Assembly: GCA_963743825.1 (NCBI GenBank)
Contig: CAVURC010000015.1
Location: forward strand, 124,001-188,000
DNA: 64,000 nt
Direction: 5' to 3'
DNA from: Sva-07 sp963743825
GTDB taxonomy: Bacteria; Actinomycetota; Acidimicrobiia; Acidimicrobiales; Ilumatobacteraceae
How positions within the stretch are numbered: position 1 is the stretch's first letter; every line of letters begins with the position of its first letter. Both the position numbers and the translations under genes were made by a program. Positions 29,501 through 39,850 of this stretch are shown in pieces. The notes under the pieces are model-generated. The model saw only the letters and a program-made list of their open reading frames with translations, did not search any database and was not told the origin of the DNA.

Positions 29501-32500
29501 CCCGAACCCGAGGTCGGCGCCCGGACCGAGGATCTTGTTCTCCGCAAGCTGCAGCGTGATTTGGCTCGGCGTCGTCATGACGTCGAACGGTGCGGTGCCG
29601 AGTTCGGCGAATCGACCGGGATAGCAATCGAGGCACGTGATGACCGGATACGCCTCGGCCGGCCCCGGGGAGTACCCCACCAGATCACTGGACAGCAGAC
29701 CGTCCTTCGTGAGGTTGACGTCGATCCGAACGCGCCCGTAGTTGGCGACATCACTGGATGATCCGGTGATCTCGGACTCGATCCGCGACGACCCCATGAG
29801 GACCAGACTGCTCCAAACGTCGAACGTCGTCCCCGCTGCAACGCGCAGTGAGCCCGGGAACCCGTCGAGGTTGTCAACGGTCTTGATCGGTCCGCCGGCG
29901 AGCAGCACCGACCCCTCTTGGAGGTCGAGCGTGCTCGACGATTCGGAGTACCAGGTGGCCTGGCTCCCGAGAGAGAGCGAGCCCGCGCCGGTCTTCACGA
30001 CATCACCGAGGTTGGAGATCTGTCCGGTACCGGTGACCGACACCGCACCATCGACCGTCAGGAGGCCGGGGCCAGTGAAGTCGATCTCAGGAGCGGCGAC
30101 GCTCAATTCTCCGTTGTTGGCGAAGTCGATATTGCCGAGGGGACGGAACTCGCCATCGCCCTGCACGGCCAGCAGGCCGCCGTCAATGCGCGTCGCCCCG
30201 AGCACCTCGAGTCGGTCGCCGACATCCACGTTGCCAAAGGCCGTCAAGCGGCCGAACGTGGACGGCCCGGAGATCGGCAGTGGGTCTGCGTACAGCGCCG
30301 ACAACACGATGGCGTGATCGTTCGGCCCTGGGACCACCCGGACGTCCCAAAAATCCTCCGGCGCCGAGGCCTCGATGAGGTCGGGCAGGGCGGTCGCCAC
30401 CACCGGCACCTCGACCGAGTAGACGGCACCGGCGTCGGTGGACAGGTCGACGGCGCCGTCGTCGCCGGGGACGCCGGTGACGAGCGTCCGGCCATCGAGG
30501 GCGATCGCTCGCCCGATGCGGTCACCGGCCTGCCGACCCGCCGGCTGCACGACGTCGACCGGACTGTTCGACCAGGTGAACCCGTCGAACTGGAAGAGAC
30601 CCACCTGGCCGCCGGCCCCCGGAGCACCGATTGCGACGACACCACCCTCGATGTCGAGATAGTCGTTGACCTGTTCCTGGCTGACATCGAAACCCGTTTC
30701 GAACGTACGGACGACATCGGCGTTCCAGTCGCCTATGCCATCGCCGTCGAGATCGACGAACTCGACGACGTCGAACCGCAGGGTCGTGTTCGTGGTGCCG
30801 TTGCCGTAGCCGCCCACGACGATCCGATTGCCGAACACGTCGACGGCGGTACCGATGCGAGAACCGATCGCATACCCCGAGAAGCCACGTTCAAAACTGA
30901 ATCCCGACGGCCCGAGTCCGGTGAACTCGAACACGCGGATGGCGCCGCCGTCATCCGGCCCGACACCGGGCGCTCCGATCGCAAGCCACGTCTGGTACGA
31001 ACCAGAGAAACCCGTCGGGAGAGCAACCGAGTACCCGAACTCGTCGCCGGGAGCGTCGCCTTCGTCGACGGTCACCACGTTCCACACCGTGCCGTCGAAG
31101 CTCGCCCGGAACACTGCGCCGGTCGCATCGCCGGCGGCGCCGTCGTAGCCGGGCGAACCGACGACGAGTACATCGTCGAGCAGAAAGGCCACCGACGCGC
31201 CGAACCCGTCGAAGTCGAACTTGCCACTGACGATCGGGCCACCGAGTTGTCCCCAGTTCCCGAGGGCATCGCGTTGGAACACGAACACACGCCCCGGCTC
31301 GTTGCTCCCACCGAGGCGATCGGACTCACCGACTGCCAGGACGTCACCGAACAGCGCGATCGCATCGCCGAAACCGCCGTCGACCTCCGGAAGCGGCGAC
31401 GGGATCGTGGCAACAAGTCCCCACGGCGACGTTGCATCGGCGCGCTCGTACACCGAGACCTCTCCAGCTCCCCCGACAGCACCGACAGCGGCGGACGGTG
31501 CCGACGCAACCATCCGGTTTCCATCCACGTCGACGGCGGCGCCGAGCCGCCCAGAGTCGACTTCGACGTCGGGCGAGATCACCTCGACAGCGAAGGGACT
31601 GCTGAACGATCCGATACGGACCTCGCCGGCATCGATGCCAGCGGCGTCATTGCCCGGGCCGCCGATGACATAGGTGTCTCCGGCGGCGGCCACGTCGAAG
31701 CCCCACCTGTCCCCGGCATTCGCCGGAAGTGACACCCCCAATCCCGTTCCGAGAAGATTGAAGGCGGGATCGGGATTGACCGGGAAGTAGATGGCGCTCC
31801 CAGCGTCGGTCGCAGAACCGTCGGCGAGATAATCGGCGTACAGCACGTGCGCGCCGGTGAAAGACGCGCGCGCCGGGGTCGCGGCGCTCGCCCCATAGTT
31901 GAGCAGGTTCGCGACAAATGGGGCCTGCCCTGCCGGAAGCACGTGCCTCCAGGCGTACGACGTGCCCGGCTCGGTGCCATCCTCCAATCTCGTGTTCACG
32001 GGCTGGCCGCTGAACATCCACGCGTCGCCCTGTGCGTCGAGCTCCACCTCGACGGAATCCCCGGTGTTACCGTCTGCGACGTTGCCGCTCGTCAGCTCCA
32101 GCGAAGCCGAGAGGGCCGAGCCGTCCCACTGGAAGTAGTACGTCCTGCCGGCGTCGATACCGATGAAGTTGTCGTCCCCAGGGGCGCCGACCACGATATG
32201 GGTGCCTGCATCCGCTCCCGCTACGGCGTAGCCGAATTCATCTCCAGCGGCCGGGGAATCCGTGCGAGCGATCACACCCGCCGTGCCGGTCTGCCAGTTG
32301 CTGCCCGAACGCAGGTACACCCACGCTCCACCCTCGGCACTCTGGAAGCGAGGGGCGCCGACCAGCAGGAACTGGTCGGTCAGATCAACGGAGAACCCGA
32401 AGCCGGCGCCATCGAAACCGGCGCCCACGGCGGTCTCGCCACAGGGGCTGGCGACGGAGGGGTCGCACTGGTAGACGACCGAGGTCTGCTGCCATTCTCC

Positions 32501-33646
32501 GAATGGGCCAGTCGGTTCGAAGACATACACCGCGCCGGCGTCTTCGCCGTTCTCGTCGTCGCCAGGCGCTCCGACGACGATGACGTCGCCACGCACGTCG
32601 ACGTCCCAACCGAACTGCCGGTTGCCGAGCGTCGACGGGAAGAGTTCGGCCTGTTTGGTCCATCCGGACCCGTCGTTGTGGAAGACGTAGGCGGTTCCGT
32701 GGTTCTCGCCTCGGCCGTCGTCGCCCACTGCCCCGACCACGACCGTCATGTCACCCGGGACACCATCGATCGCCACACTCTCGCCGAATCGGTCACCAGC
32801 CGCATCAGGAACCGGCACGAGTCGCTGTGCCTCCGTGATCGTCGGGTCGATCGTGATCGGATATTCGGCGCCTGCGGTGTCGACCTGCAGCTCGATGTCG
32901 CCGTCGACGACGGCCATCTCGGCCGGGAGGTCGGTTCCAGTCGCGTCGAATGCGAACACGCCCCGGTACCAGACGGTGGTGCCGTCGGTGCGCTCGATCG
33001 CCACGGTCTGTTCATCGACGAGGGTTGGAGCGCCAGCCACGACGTCGACGGTCACGGCGAGATCGTCACCAACCGAGACCGGTGCGTCGACGGTGTAACC
33101 GTGCTCGATGCCGTCGCCAGCAGCGCGGTACCACTCGGTGACCGCACCCCAATTGGCGGAGACCTCCGCATCGGCTTGCGCGAGCACGGGCTCGACGCCG
33201 GACAAGTCGGCGTCGCCAATCGCCGTGGTGCCGAGTTCGAAGATCGGGTCGTTCGCGCCGGTGGAGATCGCCGCGGACCCATCCGCGAACGTGAGGACCA
33301 TCTCGCCGGCGGGGAGCGCAGCGGATGTGAGCGGGGTGTGGCTGGCCAGAGGAACGGGAGCGGTGGCGATGTCGGAGGCTGCGTCAGGGTACGAGATGTC
33401 AGCGGCAGTGGCGGTGGCGGCGGCGGTGGAAGCGACAAGACGCTCTTCGACCCGATCGGCCACGGCAACGGCCGTCAGGGCCAGCACCGCAGCCAACAGC
33501 AACGGAACCATCGACGGGCGCCGAATGGGATGCGACGACACGGGCCGAAGTGGAACCAGCGGCTCGCCACATCGGGATCGCCACGTTCGTTCGGTGTGTC
33601 GTTCGCTGACCCCGGCGCCCGCCGATTCGCTCATGTCATTCCCCAT
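20581..33646 (-). CDS. Giant secreted multidomain protein: FG-GAP propellers, beta-helix, PLRAV repeats, caspase/gingipain-like domain, PKD/Ig (three frameshifts)
   Basis: About 4,350 codons. The start is ATG 33646 or 33634, before the membrane/signal segment VPLLLAAVLALTAVAVA. Approximate order on the minus strand: FG-GAP blades (32.8-30.4 kb, motif VVVGAPGDD), a beta-helix segment (30.4-29.6), a second FG-GAP block (29.5-28.5), another beta-helix (28.5-27.6), PLRAV pentapeptide repeats (27.43-25.99), a region of LTLGDL-type repeats (25.9-25.2), an Ig/DUF11-like domain, a PPC-like domain (24.8-24.4), a clan-CD-like domain with NAHFDHY and SMGCHSG (24.3-23.0), then Ig, an 11-proline linker and PKD domains (INWGDGTP) to the end at LLGGIKVKGG. 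Frame changes at about 27,912 (one extra base), 22,922 (one missing or two extra) and 21,283 (one extra) split it into four open frames that join seamlessly in domain content. It is presumably exported and cell-surface bound. Confidence 0.75.
25990..27430 (-). repeat. PLRAV pentapeptide-like repeat region (15-bp coding repeats)
   Basis: Within about 480 residues there are roughly 35 exact copies of PLRAV plus variants (PISAV, PVSAI, PIGSI, TLGAL). The longest run is five consecutive copies near 26,090-26,150; doublets and triplets are spaced mainly by multiples of five residues. The register V-P-L-R-A resembles the pentapeptide-repeat fold, with Leu at the inward position but Pro where Asp/Asn is usual. 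Three inserts carrying Cys pairs interrupt it (WCEYLGDELLAEYANCD, WCEVLAGIGAGFDCD, LDCGLVECERGTLGDAL). I do not recognise this exact repeat. Confidence 0.85.
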
Positions 33647-33859
33647 CCCGCACTCATTCGGCGCAGCTCCCCTGCGCCGTGTCATCAGGGCAGACACTTG
33701 GATAACACGCATTCGTTGCGAGCGCCAATGAATTCGAGGTGAAGTACCCGAAGTCGCAACGATCTGCCACGGTACGCAACAGGCTGGTCACGTTCCGCGA
33801 CGGCGGCCGCCATCGTCACACGAAAAACTGACGGCGCCTATCGGGTCCAGGAGGACCCG

Positions 33860-34276
33860 TCAGTGCTTGTGCAGCCTTCTCACGGAAGACTCGGGGGTTT
33901 GTAGGCGATGGCCACGGCGTCGGTGGCCACCCGCACCGACGCCGATCGGGGGAATCCGAGGAACGGACCGAGCCCACCGAAGTACTGGTCGGGGGCCGAG
34001 CTTCGTCAGCAGCTCCTCGTCGCCGTCGGCGAGCACGCGAATCACGTCGACCTCACCCGACTTCACCATGTAGATCAGCTCGGCGTGATCACCCTGCGGC
34101 CTTAGCGGGAGCCACCGACAGTGCGGTGAATGGTCCGGAGATCCATTCGGGGACGACCCAGCTGTCTGCGCGCCCAGCGCTTCGACCGTATCGAAGGGCT
34201 CGGTGTTCAACTGGTTCACCAGACCGGTCATGACGAACAGCAGCGCGAACACCACTGCTCCGAATGGAACTGTCAC
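33860..34276 (-). pseudogene. Fused remnant of a duplicated ABC permease and cNMP-ATPase pair
   Basis: The beginning (GAVVFALLFVMTGLVNQLNTEPFDTVEALGA) matches the N-terminus of the intact permease that starts at 36310. After a frame change, ADSWVVPEWISGPFTALSVAPAKAAG continues that match. The end (HAELIYMVKSGEVDVIRVLADGDEELLTKLGP ... VRRLHKH) matches the last part of the cNMP-binding ATPase ending at 34311. About 1.9 kb between these points is absent. This is the relic of a tandem duplicate that lost its middle by deletion, with further indels. It follows the intact pair by 35 bases. Confidence 0.8.
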
Positions 34277-34310
34277 GCCAACCGGAGGCCGAGGATCTGG
34301 TGGGGCGGCG

Positions 34311-35270
34311 TCAGGTCTTGTGGAGGACCTTTTCGCGGAAGATGCGGGGGCTGTACACCGTGAGGACCACGTCGGTGCTGGCGCGTACCGACGCCGATCG
34401 CGGGAAGCCGAGGAACGGGCCGAGCTCGCCGAAGTACTGATCGGGTCCGAGCTTCGTGAGCAGCTCCTCGCCTCCTTCGGCGAGCAGCCGGATCACGTCG
34501 ACCTCGCCCGACTTCACGACGTAGATCAGCTCGGCGTTGTCGCCCTGTTCGAAGATCGACTCACCGGCGGCGAAGCTCTCCTCATGCGTCGCCACCTCGT
34601 CGTGGCCACCGACCGGGATGAGCTGCACGATGCGGTCGGCGATCGGCACGAGCCTGGAGTCGTGGGTCGAGACGACGATCATGCGGCCCTCGTCGCGCAG
34701 CCCCTGCAGCACCCGAATGATCGCCTCGGCCTGGATGTGATCGAGGTTGGCCGTCGGCTCGTCGGCGAGCAGCAGTGGCGGGTTGTGTCCGAGCCCTCGG
34801 GCGACGGCAACACGCTGTTGCTGACCGCCGGACAGTCGACTCGGAAGATGGCCACCGCGGTCACCCAGATTGACCTGCTCCAGCAGCTCGTCGGCTCGGG
34901 CGAACGCTTCCTTGCGACTCATCCCGGTGAGGTTCAACGGCACGGCGATGTTCTCACGAGCGGTCAACGACGCGATGAGATTGAACGCCTGGAAGACGAA
35001 CCCGATCTGTTCACGCCGGTACGCATCGAGCTGCTTGCCCGACATCGAGGCAATGTCGGTGTCACCCAGGCGGATCGAACCTGACGTCGGCGTCATGATC
35101 CCGCCGAGACACGACAGCAGGGTCGTCTTGCCCGACCCGGAGGGCCCGAGCAGCACGACGAGTTCGCCCGGCTGGGCCTCGAATGACAGCATGTCGAGCG
35201 GCCGAATGGCGTAGCCGTCGTGGATGAACTCGACCACGAGGTCGGTGACGACGAGCGGTCCGATACTCAT
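34311..35270 (-). CDS. ABC transporter ATPase (MacB/LolD-like) fused to a cyclic-nucleotide-binding domain
   Basis: A 319-residue protein. Residues 1-225 are an ABC ATPase with Walker A GPSGSGKT (42-49), signature LSGGQ (146-150), Walker B LLLADE (166-171) and switch His 203. Residues 230-319 are a cNMP-binding domain whose phosphate-binding cassette FGELGPFLGFPRSASV keeps the ribose-binding Glu (282) and phosphate-binding Arg (291). That supports real cAMP or cGMP binding. The gene overlaps the permease by ATGA at 35267-35270, so the two form a coupled pair. Gating of ATPase activity by cNMP is my inference; the divergent neighbour is an adenylate cyclase gene. Confidence 0.88.
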   Translation of the reverse strand: MSIGPLVVTDLVVEFIHDGYAIRPLDMLSFEAQPGELVVLLGPSGSGKTTLLSCLGGIMTPTSGSIRLGDTDIASMSGKQLDAYRREQIGFVFQAFNLIASLTARENIAVPLNLTGMSRKEAFARADELLEQVNLGDRGGHLPSRLSGGQQQRVAVARGLGHNPPLLLADEPTANLDHIQAEAIIRVLQGLRDEGRMIVVSTHDSRLVPIADRIVQLIPVGGHDEVATHEESFAAGESIFEQGDNAELIYVVKSGEVDVIRLLAEGGEELLTKLGPDQYFGELGPFLGFPRSASVRASTDVVLTVYSPRIFREKVLHKT

Positions 35271-36310
35271 ACGCCGGCTCCCGAGAATGCTTCGGATGGA
35301 TCGGATCGCAGCACCTTGCGCATCCCGACACCACCGGCGACGAGCGCCATGATGACGGCAAGCAACGGGACCTGCCAGAACGCCCGGGCGGGCACACGCA
35401 CCGGTAGCGGGAAGGAGGGCACGAGGAACAACTGGATGATCGACGCGATGGCGACGGCAGCGAGCGAAACAAGCACGGCCTGCAATCCGAGGCTGCCGAG
35501 CAGCGCCGAGTTGGGTGCGCCGACGGCCTTCAGCACCGCGAAATCGCGCTGGCGCTCCAGCGCCGAGAGGTAGACGACTGCGCCGATGATCACCGCGGCG
35601 ACACCCCAGAGCAGCAGCCTCACGAGGTCGATCGAGGAGATCGAGGCATCGAGCGGGCGCAGCGCGTCGGTCGCAACCTCCTCGGCCGTGAGCACCTTGG
35701 CGCCGGCGGGGATCGCGCCGATCTCACCGTCGACGAGCACGGCACCGATCAGCTCGGTGGACCGGAACACGATGTTCTGGGCGTCGGCCAGCGCCACGAA
35801 CGCCATGGGCGTGCCCGCCAGCATCGTGATGTTCTCGGTCTCTCCGACGACGGTGAGATCCATCCCGCCGATGGTGACCTGTTGGCCGACTTCGAGACCG
35901 GCCGTTTCATCGACAACCAGCTCTCCACTCTCGGCCACCGCGCGACCGGCGACGAGTGATGGGGTTCCCAGCCCACCGACCTCGTGGCCGAAGAGTATGA
36001 CGTCCACGGGTTCGCCGTCATCGAGGAGATTCGATCGCGACACGACCACTGCCGACTTCGTGTCAGCCTCGATCGCATCGATCGCTTGCGCCGGTGCCGC
36101 CGACAACGCAGTGAACGGCCCGGTGATGCCTTCCGGGATCACCCACGAATCGGCGCCGATCGCGGCGACGGTGTCAACCGGCTCGGCGTTGAACTGCTCG
36201 ACGAGGCCGATCATCACGAACAACAGGGCGAACACGACCGCCGCGAGCAGCGTGACCACGATGAAGCGCGTCCGCCGATACACGAGGTCGCGGAAGGTCA
36301 GCAGGATCAA
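35267..36310 (-). CDS. ABC transporter permease, FtsX/MacB type
   Basis: A 347-residue membrane protein: an N-terminal TM helix (FIVVTLLAAVVFALLFVMIGL), a large extracytoplasmic domain, and three C-terminal TM helices (LLLWGVAAVIIGAVVYLSAL, VSLAAVAIASIIQLFLVP, WQVPLLAVIMALVAGGVGM), the FtsX/MacB layout. The partner ATPase overlaps its stop. The class exports lipoproteins, peptides or drugs, or transmits force to periplasmic enzymes; the substrate is unknown here. It is divergent from the cyclase gene at 36502 across about 190 bases, and its N-terminus was duplicated in the relic at 34.2 kb. Confidence 0.87.
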   Translation of the reverse strand: MILLTFRDLVYRRTRFIVVTLLAAVVFALLFVMIGLVEQFNAEPVDTVAAIGADSWVIPEGITGPFTALSAAPAQAIDAIEADTKSAVVVSRSNLLDDGEPVDVILFGHEVGGLGTPSLVAGRAVAESGELVVDETAGLEVGQQVTIGGMDLTVVGETENITMLAGTPMAFVALADAQNIVFRSTELIGAVLVDGEIGAIPAGAKVLTAEEVATDALRPLDASISSIDLVRLLLWGVAAVIIGAVVYLSALERQRDFAVLKAVGAPNSALLGSLGLQAVLVSLAAVAIASIIQLFLVPSFPLPVRVPARAFWQVPLLAVIMALVAGGVGMRKVLRSDPSEAFSGAGV

Positions 36311-36501
36311 CTCTCAACTCCCACGTCCGCACGCTCCCCTGGTCTGTGTCTCACGGCGCATCCCCCCGACGCACTCGGACGGACCATAGCCAGAAGGCGG
36401 TCGACATTCCGAACCCGCCTCGTGAACTGGCGACGAGAGTGACTGGAGTACCGTCTGCGACGTGCGGTTTGGGGCCGATCGCCGACGACGGGGGATGACA
36501 C

Positions 36502-39500
36502 ATGGGTGGTGAACCGAACGTAGGGACCGCGACGGTCATGTTCACCGATCTCGTCGGCTCGACCGAGATCCGATCTACGCGTCGGCGAGGATGCCGCCGA
36601 GACCCTTCGAGCGGTTCACGACGAGGTGCTCGGCGACGCAATCGCCGCGAACGGTGGCGTGGTCGTCAAGCATCTCGGCGATGGGCTGATGGCGACGTTT
36701 CCGAGCGCCGCGGGCGCGGTCACGGCCGCCGTGGCGATGCAGCAGGAACTCGACCTGCGCAACCGACGCAGCGACGGCGAGCGGATGCAGATCCGCGTCG
36801 GGATCTCGACCGGCGACGTCACCTTCGACGGAGACGACTGTTTCGGACTCCCCGTCGTCGAGGCACAACGACTCGAAGCGTCAGCCGAGCCGGCAACCAT
36901 CCGCTGCGCCGAGATGGTCATGCTCATGGCGAGGGGGCGCGGCGGTCACGAGTTCGCGTCACTGGGCGACCTCGAGCTGAAAGGGCTGGCCGAACCCCTT
37001 GCGACCTGCGAGGTCCTGTGGTCGCCGCTCGCCCAACCGGACGCGCCCACGGTCGAGCTCGGCCTGCCACCGGTGTTCGCCCATGCGACCGGCCTGCCGT
37101 TCTCCGGCCGCGACGAGGTGTTCGAGCAACTCGTCGACACGTGGAAGCGTTGCGTGGCCGGCGGATTCGAGGTGGTGCTGCTGGCGGGTGAGCCTGGCAT
37201 CGGCAAGACCCGGCTCGCCCAGGAGTTGGCCGTGCGCGTGCAAGGCGGCGACGGCCGGGTGCTCGGCGGCCGCTGCGACGAGGACGTCACGATCCCGTTC
37301 CAGGCATTCGCCGGCAGCGCTCGACTTCTTCGTTCGCCAGACCCCGCCCGACCGGGTGCTCGTCGAGCTCGGCGAGTTCCCCGGCGACCTCGTCCGCATC
37401 GTCCCGGAGCTCGACCGACTCGTCGACGGTCTGCCCTCGGCACTCGACGACGAGCCCGACGTCGAGCGGTACCGACTGTTCCAGGCGGTGGGGTCGTGGC
37501 TGTCGGTGGGCGGCACCGACCATCCGCGGCTGCGTGGTGCTCGACGACCTGCACTGGGCCGACAAACCGACCCTGCTGCTGTTGCGTCACCTCATCTCCA
37601 ACCCGCCGGTCGGATTGATGATCCTGTGCACCTACCGCGACACCGACGTCGACCGCACGCACCCGCTGTCGTCGATGCTCGCCGACTTCCGCCGGATGCC
37701 GGCGGTGGACCGCATCGCCCTCGACGGGCTCGGCGACAGCGGTGTTCGCGAACTCCTGACGCGCACCGGCGGCCACGAACTCGACGAAGACGGTCTGGCA
37801 TTCGCAGAGGTGGTCCAGCGCGAGACGTCGGGCAATCCGTTCTTCCTCGGCGAGGTGCTCCGCCATCTCGCCGAGACCGGTGCGCTGTACGAACGCGACG
37901 GTCGCTGGGTGTCCGATCTGCGACCGGAGGAGGCGGGGATCCCGGAGGGCATCCGTGAAGTCGTCGGCAGGCGACTCAGCCGGCTCGGCGACGATGTCGA
38001 GACGGTGCTTCGCTCGGCGGCGGTGATCGGCTACGAGTTCGACGTCGACCTGCTCGCGGACGTGGTCGGCCGCGACGCCGACGACGTGCTCGACGCGCTC
38101 GACATCGCTGCCCGGGCAAACCTCGTGATCGAGGTCGGCGTCGACCGGCACCGTTTCGCCCACGCGCCTGGTGCGCGAGACGCTGCACGGCGAACTGTCG
38201 TCGAGTCGGCGGGCACGCCAGCACCGTCGGGTGGCCGAGGCGCTGGAGGCCCGCCACGCCGACGACCTCGACGCCGTCGTGACCGAACTCGCAACGCACT
38301 GGGCCGAGGCGTCCGCCGGCGGTGACCCGTCACGGGCGATCGAGTTGGCAATTCACGCGGGCGACCTCGCTGCCGATCGGGGCGCCTTCGAGAACGCCGT
38401 GCGGTGGTTCGAGCAGGCGCTCGAACTGATGGAGGACGAAGAGCACCTCGTCGTCCGACCGTCGACGCACGCTCGTCAAACTCGCGGACGTCCAGATCTA
38501 CACCGGGGCCGGAGTGGAGGCGCGAGGCAACGCCCTGGCGGCCGCCCGCGCGTCGATCGCCGCCGGCGACCTCGGCACCGCATGCGAGGCCATGGCGGTC
38601 AGCCCGCGAGCCAGCTTCGACAGCAGCGATCCACCGGACCCGGAACGCACCGCACTCCTGCGGGAGGTTCTCGCCTTCGACGACCTCACCTCGACACAGC
38701 GAGCGCACATGCTCGGACACCTCGCGACCGAACTCATCTACGAGCGCGACATCGAAGGTCGAGCTGCTGCACTGGCCGAGTTCCGAACGCTGACAGCGGG
38801 GCTTCCGGCCCTCGAGCAAGTGCAACTCCGCAACCCCGGCTCGGGCTCGCTCCGCGCCGTCAGCCGGCGTGAAGCCACTGAACTCCTCGACATCTTCATC
38901 GAAGCGGCCCGCCTCGTGCCCCAACCATCACTTCGGATGCGCTACCTGCAAGGAGCCTGTTTCCAGGCGTTCAGGGTGGGTGACCGCGACGTCCTGGAAC
39001 AGACGCTGTCCCAGCTCCTGCTCCCCGCTGGTCCCAACGCCAACTTCAGCGAGGTCTTCGCCTTGCTGCCGTACACCATGAACTTGACCATCTCGGGTGA
39101 CCTGCAAGGTTCAGCCATCAGGCGGGATGAGTTGGTCGACGGCATGACAAGCCTCGGGGCGCCCGAAGCCACGGTGTACGAGGCAACGACGATGATGGCG
39201 CTCGCCAGGGAAACCGGCACCCTGGCCGACCTCGACTTCATCGCCGACCTGACCGAGCAGATGGGCCACCCGGCCAGTGCCGCCCGTGCAGTCGGTGTGT
39301 ACGTCCGCTTCGCCCAGAACGACGTCGACCGCGTCATGACGGCACTCGACCTGATCTCGACCGAGGAACTCGCCGATGACGCTGGGTATCCCATCGTGGT
39401 CGCGTACTGGAGCGAGATCGTCGCCGGTCTCCGAATCACCGATCAGTGCCGCCGATTCATTGCCGAACTGGAGCCGTTGGCCGGCACGCACCTGGGGACG

Positions 39501-39839
39501 GGAGGGATCCACCTCGGGTCGGCCGACCGGTACCGCGCGCTCCTCCACGACGCACTCGGCGAGCACGATCTCGCCGACGAACTCTTCGCTGCCGCCGTCG
39601 AGCAACACGAGGCGTTCCGGACACCGCCGTGGATCGCCCGCACCCACCTCGACTGGGCGGAGTCGCTGATCGCCCGCAGCCAACTCGACGACGCCCGCGA
39701 GCACCTCGACGCAGCCCGAGCGGCGATCGGCGACCTCGACCTCCCCGACAACCAACGCCGCCTCGACGCCCTCGTCTCCCGACTCCGAACGAGACGCGGG
39801 TCTGACCCCGCGTCTCATTCGGCGCAGGATGCACAGTAG
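36502..39839 (+). CDS. Adenylate/guanylate cyclase with AAA NTPase and TPR domains (five frameshifts)
   Basis: The N-terminal class III cyclase has TVMFTDLVGST (metal Asp), VVKHLGDGLMATF (Lys and second Asp) and GLPVVEAQRLEA, where the usual Asn position is changed but the Arg remains. The NTPase follows with GEPGIGKTRLAQEL, VVLDDLHWADKPT and GNPFFLGEVLRHL, then a helical TPR-like C-terminus. The whole is about 1,112 codons. The frame changes at about 36,577, 37,313, 37,530, 38,167 and 38,467, each by one extra base, and the total length fits five insertions. Either the assembly is wrong here or the gene is dead. It is divergent from the cNMP-ABC pair. A terminator-like hairpin overlaps the last codons. 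Confidence 0.75.
39791..39816 (+). terminator. Strong hairpin at the end of the cyclase gene
   Basis: GAGACGCGGG (39791-39800) pairs with CCCGCGTCTC (39807-39816) around the loop TCTGAC: ten base pairs with no mismatch. There is no T-run, as is common in actinobacterial terminators. The frame reads through it to a TAG at 39837-39839. A related element occurs at 50092-50129. Confidence 0.55.
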
Positions 39840-39850
39840 GTTCGGCGGGA

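Noticed and set aside
29918..33742. Long plus-strand frames (600-630 residues) opposite the giant gene
   Set aside because: They are antisense shadows of the FG-GAP region. The minus strand has recognisable repeated domains and they do not.
36311..36501. CRP-like TGTGA-N6-TCACA site between the permease and the cyclase
   Set aside because: I looked for it because of the cNMP theme. TCTGTGTCTCACGG is the nearest match and has the wrong spacing.
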